This document shows positions 1-10,500 of a stretch of 64,000 nt of DNA, piece by piece (within the stretch, counting starts at the first letter, position 1; each line of letters starts with the position of its first letter). The stretch comes from Gigantopelta aegis (taxonomy: Eukaryota > Mollusca > Gastropoda > Neomphalida > Peltospiridae): the NCBI RefSeq assembly GCF_016097555.1, contig NC_054701.1, positions 1,774,091 to 1,838,090 of the forward strand, read 5' to 3'. Under the pieces are notes generated by a model. It was not told the DNA's origin. It was given only the letters and a program-made list of their open reading frames with translations, and did no database searches. Both the position numbers and the translations under genes were made by a program.

Positions 1-1227
1 TCTGTGGTGCTGTCGTATTAGTTCCCTACCGGTCACAAGACACGAAGGGGGTATTCTTTTTATCATCCATTATCATTCTTTTCATTTGCGACAGTTGTAA
101 ACAGTGTCAGTAATAACTCTGCATTTTACTGGCTGCTGACTTTTCAAAGTTGAAATATCACAAAACTTAGCTAAGAACAGAAGTGTTTTGTAATGTCATG
201 AGTATTATTTTTAAAAGGTCAAGATGAAGATTTTTTTAAATTAGGCTTTATCACTACACTAGTTTCATAAACATCTTAAATTACACACCTATGCTAGAAT
301 TACTAACAATTCAGCCACCCGGCTCGTGTTATTGAAATATTTAACAGGCTTTCTGCCAGTGTACGTAATAAAAACAGAAAACCTCGGTTCTTTACTCAAG
401 TGGATTCATTGATTAGGTGCAAACATCATCTGCATCAACATACATTTGTAAAGTTCCGTTGTATTTTTAGTGGAATCATTTATAAACCAACCTGAAGCTG
501 ACCTGATTTTACAACAGTTTTCAAATAAAACTTTGTGTAATACCTTTTTTCCTTTTTTTGCAGAGGGTTGTATTTCTGAAACAGTTGAAAACAGGACTTT
601 TGCTTGTCACAGGTATATCAGTAAAATGGGAACATCTAAATTAAAACGCACCACTCACCCGTCAGAATGTACCAGTGTTGAACGTTTTTACCACTTTAGT
701 TGATCTTATAGTGTATTTTGCACATAACCACTGAAACAATATAAAAAAATATAGAAAAACACTAAAAGATCATTTTAATCAACGTGTAATACTGTGACTT
801 TTTAATGTTGAGTATAAGCATGCTACATGTTGGACTGGTCATTATGGTTGTTTTACGAGTCGTGGGATGGTGTTGACAATATAGATCTTAGGACAGTGTG
901 CATCACTTTCAACATCCCATCATCCTCCGCTGGGTTTACATCTCCGTGGTTATTTTGTGACATCAACTAGGAATAAACATTTTAAGAGGTTGGATTTCCT
1001 TTGGGCTCTACTAAATGGATCACATGTCCAACTCTTTATCGCTTGCTTTTGTTCCAGAATACGAGTTTGGAACCTGTTATTAAATTGAAATATTTCCAGA
1101 GTCATTCTTTCTGTTTTGTATTTAAACAATAACCACCAAATTGTTTAAATATTAAGTCTTTTCTTTGACTTGATATATATTTAGAATAATTTTTCCAACT
1201 ATTTAATCTGAGTGTTTGTTCTTGCAG
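1..1227 (+). other. RPL6 intron sequence, no exon found
   Basis: This is AT-rich sequence ending in a good acceptor (ttcttgcag) for the RPL6 exon at 1228. I looked for the preceding, well conserved RPL6 coding segment and did not see it, so the upstream exons lie left of the window. The small open frame at 470-703 has no recognisable protein features. Confidence 0.6.
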
Positions 1228-1412
1228 GACCATTCCACTTGAATGGCTGTCCTCTGCGGAGAATAAACCAGCGCTATGTGATAGCTACCCGCACTCGTCT
1301 CGACATCAAGGGCCTCAAACTGCCAGAGAGACTGAATGACGATTATTTCCGCAGAAAGAAGCTTCGCAGACCAAAACACACAGAAGGTGAAATCTTCGAT
1401 ACAAAGAAAGAG
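1228..1412 (+). CDS. RPL6: 60S ribosomal protein L6 (eL6), penultimate coding exon
   Basis: This exon encodes 61 residues plus a split glycine codon at its 5' end. It begins GPFHLNGCPLRRINQRYVIA and ends near EGEIFDTKKE, which aligns position by position with the C-terminal half of animal RPL6. RPL6 is a structural protein of the large ribosomal subunit. The exon is bounded by acceptor ttgcag and donor GAG|gtacgg. It starts in phase 2 and ends in phase 0, which fits the exon at 3109. Upstream exons are outside the window. The family call rests on recognised similarity; the splice boundaries are read directly. Confidence 0.95.
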
Positions 1413-2181
1413 GTACGGCTTGTGTTTTCTTTTTTGTGGCCTAATATATTCATATTTATTTCAAAAACTGATTTATTCTATAGTTAGTATTTTATTTCAG
1501 GAACTGAATTTGTTTTGTAACTTTAAAAAAACAAAAATCTGCAGAATATTTGTTCTTTCAAGGGCATAATTATTAACATGCCCATCCCTCACCCGTCTTT
1601 GTATTTGTCTGAGAACCCCACCCCATGAGACCTGTAGCCCAAGGTGGATCATTTAGCCGTTTACCATTCATCGAGTCCTTTATGGAGTAGCAAAGCCTGT
1701 TGTACATGCTATGGAAAGTACATATAAAGTCCCAGTTTGCTTTTAGTAGTGGGGGTTACATTGCATCCCTCTGATTCAAGTTACGAGGATGACAAATATT
1801 GAAGTGTGCAAACTGAGCAACGTCTATCACTATAGTCATTTAATTAACAGGAATGGTTCAGTGAACTGTACAGAAGGTCGTTTTATTTACTTGGTTAAAC
1901 AATATTCTGTATTTTACATGGCGGCTACAGGTGGGGATTGGTTTGACAGGCATAAACCTATATTAGGACCTTTAAACCTATATTAGGACCTTTATTAAAT
2001 AGGAATGGTCCGGGGTCCACGCAGAACGGTCTTTCAGATTTCTTTCCTTAGTTGTTTTCAGTGGCATGTTTGTCAGACCTTCTGATCAGTGTTTTATTAA
2101 ACATCTAGAGCAAATAGTTAATGCGTGATTACAAATGTAAATTGCTTTGTGTAAAATTAATAAACATAATGTATGTTTTTC
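1413..2181 (+). other. RPL6 last intron, unique part
   Basis: This is the 5' part of the last RPL6 intron. It holds a short direct duplication (ataaacctatattaggacct and a second copy, about 1951-1993). I see nothing else in it. Confidence 0.6.
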
Positions 2182-3108
2182 AGGTCTATACAGTGTCCGA
2201 TGAATGTATTTCAGGTCTATACAGTGTCCGATGAATGTTTTTCAGGTCTGTACAGTGTCCGATGAATGTTTTTCAGGTCTATAACAGTGTGGGATGAATG
2301 TTTTTCAGGTCTATAACAGTGTGGGATGAATGTTTTTCAGGTCTCTATACAGTGTCCGATGAATGTTTTCCAGGTCTGTACAGTGTCCGATGAATGTTTT
2401 TCAGGTCTATAACAAGTGTCCGATGAATGTTTTCCAGGTCTATATATGTCCAATGAATGTTTTCCAGGTCTATACAGTGTCCAGTGAATGTTTTTGAGGT
2501 CTACAACTGTCCGATGAATGTTTTCCAGGTCTATACAGTGTCCAGTGAATGTTTTTCAGGTCTATAACTGTCTGATGATTGTTTTTCAGGTCTACAACTG
2601 TCCAGTGAATGTTTTCCAGGTCTATACAGTGTCCAGTGAATGTTTTTCAGGTCTATAACTGTCTGATGATTGTTTTTCAGGTCTATAACTGTCCAGGGAA
2701 TGTTTTCCAAGTCTATACAGTGTCCAGTGAATGTTTTTCAGGTCTATACAGTGTCCAATGAATGTTTTTCAGGTCTATACAGTGTGCAGTGAATGTTTTT
2801 CAGGTCTATAACTGTCTGATGATTGTTTTTCAGGTCTATAACTGTCCAGGGAATGTTTTCCAAGTCTATACAGTGTCCAGTGAATGTTTTTCAGGTCTAT
2901 AACTGTCTGATGATTGTTTTTCAGGTCTATAACTGTCCAGGGAATGTTTTTCAGGTCTATACAGTGTCCAGTGAATGTTTTTCAGGTCTATAACTGTCCA
3001 GTGAATGTTTTCCAGGTCTATACAGTGTCCAGTGAATGTTTTTCAGGTCTATACAGTGTCCAGTGAATGTTTTTCAGGTCTATACAGTGTCCAGTGAATG
3101 TTTTTCAG
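2182..3108 (+). repeat. Acceptor-derived minisatellite in RPL6 last intron
   Basis: Thirty imperfect tandem copies of a unit of about 30-33 bp run directly into the true last exon. Each unit contains the acceptor tract tttttcag followed by gtctatacagtgtc, which are the first 14 bases of the exon at 3109. A few copies are mutated (tttccaag, ttttgag). Only the 31st occurrence continues into the RPL6 reading frame. The array therefore presents about 28 acceptor-like AG sites before the authentic one. Confidence 0.92.
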
Positions 3109-3270
3109 GTCTATACAGTGTCAGATGAGCGGAAGGAGGATCAGGTGGAGGTAGATAAACAAATTCTCGACGTCGTGCGCAAACACAAAGACAAGAAATT
3201 GATTTTCGGATACCTCGGAGCAATGTTCTCGTTGAAGAACCGAGAATATCCTCACAAAATGCTCTTCTAA
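3109..3270 (+). CDS. RPL6: 60S ribosomal protein L6 (eL6), last exon
   Basis: This exon encodes 53 residues and a TAA stop. It begins VYTVSDERKEDQVEVDKQIL and ends in REYPHKMLF, matching the conserved RPL6 C-terminus (human ends YPHKLVF). It is in phase 0 with the exon ending at 1412. The start is placed at the last of 31 tttttcag|gtct junctions, because only that one continues in frame. The 3' UTR is very short, with AATAAA 21 bases after the stop. Confidence 0.95.
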   Translation, partial: VYTVSDERKEDQVEVDKQILDVVRKHKDKKLIFGYLGAMFSLKNREYPHKMLF

Positions 3271-3290
3271 ATGTCAAATCTGAACTGTAA

Positions 3291-3296
3291 AATAAA
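3291..3296 (+). terminator. Poly(A) signal of RPL6
   Basis: A canonical AATAAA lies about 20 bases downstream of the RPL6 stop, as is typical for compact ribosomal protein 3' UTRs. Confidence 0.75.
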
Positions 3297-4621
3297 ACAA
3301 AAAAACGTGGAGTCGTGAATGTGTTCCTTTTTCACGTTAATACTGTTTTAGATTTTAAAAAACCATTAACATCCCTTGTAATTAACAACATTGTCAAAGC
3401 AAAATGAAATGCCTCGGCATTGTATTTTAAAATACTTTTGCCATGGCTTCATTACATTGCATCATACAAGATGAACCATCGGAATCTCCACATTGAATGG
3501 GACAAACCCAATAGCATGGGATACTGGAGACTAGATGAACATAGTTGATCAAATTTGTTCAACCATATTTTTTGACCAGGTAATCCGGGCCGACTAGGTA
3601 AGGCCTGCTTTCCATCAACAGGATTTGATTGTGTGTTTCTGCGTGTGTAATTGTGGTTTTGGTAGCGGATTGCTAGTAAAATGGGACGTCTAACTGTGCT
3701 TTAACTGCTGTGACTCGAGTTGCCAGATTCTCCTGTTTGTTTCTATTTGTCAAGACGGGGGGGGGGGAATCTAGGTGCAGTGAATGACTTTACATGGAAT
3801 GCAAACGTTACTTTGAACATTCCAGATATTTATGCAGCGATTGTGTTGTATAAATAACTTCACATACTAGTATGTTTCATTCTGGCTGGTTTATTTTGCG
3901 CAAGAATGTGTAGCAGTTGAGTGGTATGTGCAATATCCAGCAAAAACGTACAGTTATTTTTTAACTTCGACATCAAAAGATGTGACAACTACTTTCTTAG
4001 TACTCCTTCCAGCAGTCGGAAGTTTTAAATGAAATGTGAAGTAAATCATATATGGCTCAAGGAACAAAGGGGTTAAATAGAAAAATAAAGTTCCGATCCA
4101 GATCGCAGAAGATAATTATCTGAGAGTTCGAAAAATAGTAACGTTGAATCGGGGTTGGGAATTCTCGGGTCCATGGTTTTCCTCTCCTGGAACATTGCAT
4201 TTCCTCGCATTTTAATCGTCCTTGTCCCTGGATCCCTCTAGATTTACTCCTTTTTTTTTTTTTTTAACAGTTCACCACCCCAGACCCCACTAGATTTGCT
4301 CTTTTACAGTTCACCAATTCTCTCTGTTCAATAGGTATGTAATAAATTAATATGTCCTCCAACCTTTAAGAATTCCTCTTGGTGGGTGGATCTACCGATT
4401 GGTTTGCTGTTCTAACCAGGTCTACAACAGACGTATCCAAGGTTGGAGTACATGCTGTTCTTGCTGTGCTCAAATGGGTTGTCTTGTATCATGACCAGTA
4501 ATGACATACATTACAAAAAAACAAAAAAGGGGTGTACTAATGGGAACTACTTTAATAGTTTTCTCTTGTTAATATTTAGCCTGACCTGCAACAAAAGGCA
4601 TTTTCCCTCGTGTTAATTGGG
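3297..4621. other. Intergenic region between convergent RPL6 and eIF3c
   Basis: No coding exon was seen. A G-run lies at about 3758-3767. At about 3850-3935 there is a diverged half of the palindromic MITE family described at 12849 and 21586 (shared gcgcaagaat core). Confidence 0.5.
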
Positions 4622-4918
4622 GCGGCTTTAGCCCAGTGGTAAGGCTAGATGTGTGGGATCAATCCCTGTCGTCTGTCCATTTGGCTATTTCTCATTCCAG
4701 CCAGTGCACCACGACTTGTATATTAAAAGCCGTGGTATGTACTACCTGGTCTGTGGGATGGTGTACAGATCCCTTGCTGCTAATCGAAAAGAGTAGCCCA
4801 TGAAGTGGCGACAGTGGGTTTCCTCTCTTAGTATCTGTATGGTTCTTAGCCATGTCCGACACCGTAAATAAAATGTGTAGAGGGTGTCGTTGAAATAAAA
4901 CATTTCTTTCATTCTTAT
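4622..4918 (+). mobile_element. tRNA-derived SINE, full length
   Basis: The left end looks like a tRNA-type pol III promoter: A-box-like tagcccagtggtaaggct, then B-box-like gggatcaatccc. It is followed by a SINE body (ggatggtgtacagatccctt, then gaagtggcgacagtgggttt) and a tail ending gtcgttgaaataaaacattt. The body and tail match the opposite-strand SINEs at 20911, 35451 and 46961, but the head is of a different type. Confidence 0.8.
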
Positions 4919-4929
4919 GTTAAGTCTCA

Positions 4930-5660
4930 ATATCTCTAAATTGAAAAAAGGAACACATAAGTAGTATCCCTCATCTCATCTCATCTCATCTTGTGGCCAT
5001 AGGAAGCTAACAATCTCATCTCGTGATCCTAGGAACCATGTCATCTCGTGGGCCTAGGAAGCTAAGCATGTCATCACGTGGTCCTAGGAAGCTAAGCATG
5101 TCATCACGTTGTCCTAGGAAGCTAACCATGTCATCACGTGGTCCTAGGAAGCTAAGCATGTCTCTAAAAATATCTCTGAAATGAAAAAAAATAAAATGGA
5201 ACACACAAGTAGTATCCCTCATCTCATCTCATCTTGTGGTCCTAGGAAGCTAACCATGTCATCACGTGGTCCTAGGAAGCTAACCATGTCATCTCGTGGT
5301 CCTAGGAAGCTAACCATGTCATCTCGTGGTCATAGGAAGCTAACCATGTCATCACGTGGTCCTAGGAAGCTAAGCATGTCATCACGTGGTCCTAGGAAGA
5401 TAACCATGTAATCACGTGGTCCTAGGAAGATAACCATGTCATCTCGTGGTCATAGGAAGCTAACCATGTCATCACGTGGTCCTAGGAAGCTAAGCATGTC
5501 ATCACGTGGTCCTAGGAAGCTAACCATATAATCACGTGGTCCTAGGAAGCTAACCATGTCATCTCGTGGTCCTTGGAAGCTAACCACGTCATCTCTGGGT
5601 CCTAGGAAGCTAACCACGTCATCTCTGGGTCCTAGGAAGCTAACCATGTCATCGACATTC
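4930..5660. repeat. 30-bp minisatellite, intergenic
   Basis: About 20 copies of a 30-bp unit containing cctaggaagctaaccatgtc. Two flanking-sequence segments (about 4932-4995 and 5164-5235, agtagtatccctcatctcat) are also duplicated, so the array grew in at least two blocks. Because 30 is a multiple of 3, both strands stay open. These frames are not genes. Confidence 0.9.
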
Positions 5661-5675
5661 TACATTTTGTGTGTA

Positions 5676-6632
5676 CCGTATATCTTCGCCTGTAAGTCGA
5701 TCTCGGCTATAAGTCGAGTCCCTAATTTCAAGCCCTGAAAACGTATTTTTTTATTGACCCGTTTATAAGTCGACCCATGAAAAACTACTTAGAAATATTG
5801 AAATATTTCTTATTTTCAGCACATGAGAACAATAATATTTGAACAAAAGAAAATTATTTTACAAACTTTGGTTTTCACGTTTTGTACATCGCAATATAAT
5901 CAGACTATTCCAATCAAACTATCATTATTACATAGCATCAAAACGAAATATTCCCTTAGTAGAGAGTGAAAGCTGTTTGACTGTTACTGTATAGTACTGT
6001 ACAGATGGTTTTGTGCACAGACAACAACTTTATTTATAAACACTGACAACAGATCACTACGATAAAACTGAAAGTATCACGTTTTGCCGCCATATTAATA
6101 CATGTAAGGAGGATAACTCTGGAAAGTACACTGGTTTTTGTACAAATGATGTGTGTCCCTATTGCTCTAGATAGTGAACTGCAGAGATCAGTCTATTTTA
6201 AGGGAAAGCTCGGTAATATTCATGAAGTTAATCACCGCCAAAACATTGTTTGAACAACCATTAATGCCAGTGACCAGATTTCAAAATAAACTCAGGCAAC
6301 AGGTAGTTAGTATTGTTTACATTTTTACTATTAGTGATGACTGTTAATTTAACTAAGTGGACTTGTCTTGGCATGTGAGTGAGATCGTACGCCTTTTCGC
6401 ATAACCAAAACCGTTCTAATGCCAAAAAAAATAGGTTATAAAAAATAAATGTGTCAAATTAACATATTTGAGTATAAATACATGGCATACTTCAACAATA
6501 AAACTTGTAAAATAATCCACAAAACAGTAATATTTTTTGTTGAATTTTTTTTACCCTCTTATAAGTCGACCCCCCAAGTTATAAAATAATTTTTGGGTGA
6601 AAAAAATTCGACTTATAGGCGAAGATATACGG
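5676..6632. mobile_element. Non-autonomous Tc1/mariner-type element with TA duplication
   Basis: This 957-bp element is bounded by inverted termini: ccgtatatcttcgcctgtaa on the left and the complement, ttataggcgaagatatacgg, on the right. Each end abuts a TA dinucleotide (5674-5675 and 6633-6634), the Tc1/mariner target duplication. Subterminal ataagtcgac motifs are repeated inward. No transposase frame is present. Confidence 0.7.
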
Positions 6633-6656
6633 TATTTTATACAGACATAACTACAT

Positions 6657-6775
6657 TAAAAAATTTGTTTAACGACACCACTAAAGCACATTGATTTATT
6701 AATCATCTGCTATTGGATGTAAAATATTTGGTGATTTTGCTACATTTTTCCATTAGCAAATTTCTTTTTTTTCAA
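6657..6775 (-). mobile_element. SINE fragment
   Basis: The tail of the common SINE family (tttgtttaacgacaccacta, attgatttattaatcatctg) is present, but the tRNA-like head is missing. The body stops after tttttccattagcaaa. Confidence 0.65.
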
Positions 6776-7030
6776 ATATATTTTCCAGAGTAACACCACA
6801 CGACAGCCCATAAAACTTCACTCGCTACAGAACACAAAAGCTGTGCACGTGCGCCAGTGTCTCTAACAACTACATTCTGAAATGATCATGTTGGACACCA
6901 AACAGCCAGTGTCTTCAATGACCAAGTTAAATTCACTGACGATGTTCATCACCAATGGGAGCCGTGATGAACGCTCCGACTAAAACTTATAAAAATAATA
7001 CATGAAAACAACTGAGACCAAGAAGTTATT

Positions 7031-7036
7031 TTATTA
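7031..7036 (-). terminator. Candidate poly(A) signal of eIF3c
   Basis: AATAAA on the - strand, about 465 bases after the eIF3c stop codon at 7502. The intervening 3' UTR (7037-7501) contains no other clear feature. Confidence 0.5.
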
Positions 7037-7501
7037 CCATTTGACTGAATCCAGATATAATAAATCACAAAAACCACCATGACATATTTTAATACTTTTA
7101 GACATACACATTGGTCATGTAGAAATGTGAAAACATTTTTTCTAAGGTTGATCTTAAACTAACTGCTGTAACCATGGGGGTGGGGATAGACGTAAATTAA
7201 ACAAATAAATAGTATCCACATGTTGTTAAAATAGTATGGCTACAGAAATTCAAAGATTTCACGATTTGTTTTCTCAAGTGTAATCAAGCAAAATATTATT
7301 GATTATTGGAAATATGTACATTACTGACGAATAACAACTGAGAGTCCAAATTGTTTAAGTTGAGTTTCACAAAGTACAACACACTGATAGTACAACTGTA
7401 TCCAAGTCTGAGAGAGAAAATCAATATTACAGCTGTGTAGCCTTTGTCTGCACGATCCATTGACAGAGTCTTTATACACTTCTACAACACCGTCGGCGAG
7501 A

Positions 7502-7542
7502 TCAGTAATTCCTCTGTCGATTGTCTCGGTTCCCTCGGCGTC
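7502..7542 (-). CDS. EIF3C: eIF3c exon 25 (C-terminal exon with stop)
   Basis: The acceptor atttgtag is followed by a frame that completes a glycine codon with the previous exon, then reads [12 protein letters not shown] and TGA. A basic Gly/Arg/Tyr-rich end is what the eIF3c family shows. Residues 924-936. The overlapping longer open frames on both strands here are out of phase with the gene. Confidence 0.85.
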
Positions 7543-10500
7543 CTACAAATAACAATAAATATTTTAACATCATCACTAAGTGAGCTGTTAAGTTCGTTAG
7601 TCACTGACAAATTATTAGTTTTGCCCAATTTTGATTCATTAACACTGAAAGCACACAGTTCGTGTATCATATATTTGTACGGGTTGATGCCAAGGCATTT
7701 TGTGAATATCTTTGTGATAAAACTAGGATCATGCAAGAAGACAATGTTTGAAACTTCAAGCAATATAAGATACATCTCTGAGCAATGGACAGCATTTGTA
7801 TACTTTCCCATTTTTGTTGATTTTTTTAATTTTAACTCCATTTTTTCCAGAATTATAACATTATTATTTAACTTAAAAAACACCTTGACATTACTGTTAT
7901 TCAGATAAAAAAACATGGTTTAACAACTGTTGATCGGGTAAAAACATTCGAGTTTAACATTACTGTTGACAGAAAACATTATTTAACATTACTGTTGATC
8001 GGATAACTAGGATAAAAACATACCCCAACCTTGAGTTTAACATTACTGTTGATCGGGTAGAAAACATGCCCCAACCTCGAGTTTAAATTACTGCTGATCG
8101 GGTAAACAACATACCCCAAATTACTGTTGATCGGGTACTCGAGTTTAACATTACTGTTGATATCGGATAGAAAACATACCCCAACCTCGAGTTTAACATT
8201 ACTGTTGATCGGGTAGACAACATGCCCCAACCTCGAGTTTAACATTACTGTTGATCGGGTAGACAACATACCCCAACCTCGAGTTTAACATTACTGTTGA
8301 TCGGGTAGACAACATACCCCAACCTCGAGTTTAACATTACTGTTGATCGGGTAGAAAACATACCCCAACCTCGAGTTTAACATTACTGTTGATCGGGTAG
8401 AAAACATACCCCAACCTCGAGTTTAACATTACTGTTGTCAGGTAGAAAACATACCCCAACCTCGAGTTTAACATTACTGTTGATCGGGTAGACAACATAC
8501 CCCAACCTCGAGTTTAACATTACTGTTGATCGGATAACATTACTGTTGATCGGGTAAACAACATGAACCTCGGTTTAACATTACTGTTATCGGGTAGAAA
8601 ACAAACATACCCCAAACATTACTGTTGATATCGGATAGAAAACTCGAGTTTAACATTACTGTTGATCGGGTAGACAACATGCCCCAACCTCGAGTTTAAC
8701 ATTACTGAGACAACATACCCCAACCTCGAGTTTAACATTACTGTTGATCGGGTAGACAACATACCCCAACCTCGAGTTTAACATTACTGTTGAAAACATA
8801 CCCCAACCTCGAGTAAACAACATACCCCAACCTCGAGTTTAACATTACTGTTGATCGGGTAGAAAACATACCCCAACCTCGAGTTTAACATTACTGTTGA
8901 TGATCGGGTAGAAAAAACATACCCCAACCTCGAGTTTAACATTACTGTTGATCGGGTAGAAAACATACCCCAACCTCGAGTTTAACATTACTGTTGATCG
9001 GGTAGAAAACATACCCCGGGTAACCTCGAGTTTAACATTACTGTTGATTGGGTAGAAAACCTACCCCAACCTCGAGTTTAACATTACTGTTGATCGGGTA
9101 GAAAGCCTACCCCAACCTCGAGTTTAACATTACTGTTGATCGGGTAAACAACCTACCCCAACCTCGAGTTTAACATTACTGTTGATCGGGTAGAAAACAT
9201 ACCCCAACCTCGAGTTTAACATTACTGTTGATCGGGTAGAAAACATGCCCCAACCTCGAGTTTAACATTACTGTTGACCGGGTAGAAAACATACCCCAAC
9301 CTAGAGTTTAACATTACTGTTGATCGGATAACATTACTGTTGATCGGGTAAACAACATACCCCAACCTCGAGTTTAACATTACTGTTGATCGGGTAGAAA
9401 ACATGCCCCAACCTCGAGTTTAACATTACTGCTGATCGGGTAAACAACATACCCCAAACTCGAGTTTAACATTACTGTTGATATCGGATAGAAAACATAC
9501 CCCAACCTCGAGTTTAACATTACTGTTGATCGGGTAAACAACATGCCCCAACCTCGAGTTTAACATTACTGTTGATCGGGTAGACAACATGCCCCAACCT
9601 CGAGTTTAACATTACTGTTGATCGGGTAGAAAACATTCCCCAACCTCGAGTTTAACATTACTGTTGATCGGGTAGAAAACCTACCCCAACCTCGAGTTTA
9701 ACATTACTGTTGATCGGGTAAACAACCTACCCCAACCTTGAGTTTAACATTACTGTTGATCGGGTAGAAAACATGCCCCAACCTCGAGTTTAACATTACT
9801 GCTGATCGGGTAAACAACATACCCCAAACTCGAGTTTAACATTACTGTTGATCAGATAGAAAACATACCCCAACCTCGAGTTTAACATTACTGTTGATCG
9901 GGTAGAAAACATGCCCCAACCTCGAGTTTAACATTACTGTTGACCGGGTAGAAAACATACCCCAACCTCGAGTTTAACATTACTGTTGACCGGGTAAACA
10001 ACATGCCCCAACCTAGAGTTTAACATTACTGTTGATCGGGTAGACAACATACCCCAACCTCGAGTTTAACATTACTGTTGATCGGGTAGAAAACATACCC
10101 CAACCTCGAGTTTAACATTACTGTTGATCGGGTAGAAAACATACCCCAACCTCAAGTTTAACATTACTGTTGATCGGGTAGAAAACATACCCGAACCTCG
10201 AGTTTAACGTTACTGTTGATCGGGTAGAAAACCTACCCCAACCTCGAGTTTAACATTACTGTTGATCGGGTAGAAAGCCTACCCCAACCTCGAGTTTAAC
10301 ATTACTGTTGATCGGGTAAACAACCTACCCCAACCTCGAGTTTAACATTACTGTTGATCGGGTAGAAAACATACCCCAACCTCGAGTTTAACATTACTGT
10401 TGATCGGGTAGAAAACATGCCCCAACCTCGAGTTTAACATTACTGTTGACCGGGTAGAAAACATACCCCAACCTAGAGTTTAACATTACTGTTGATCGGA

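Noticed and set aside
470..703. 77-residue frame upstream of the RPL6 exon
   Set aside because: It does not match RPL6 or any family I recognise and sits in presumed intron sequence.
7444..7916. Overlapping frames of 154 (+) and 144 (-) residues
   Set aside because: They span eIF3c exon 25 and intron 24 in frames other than that of the gene. AT-rich intron explains the composition.
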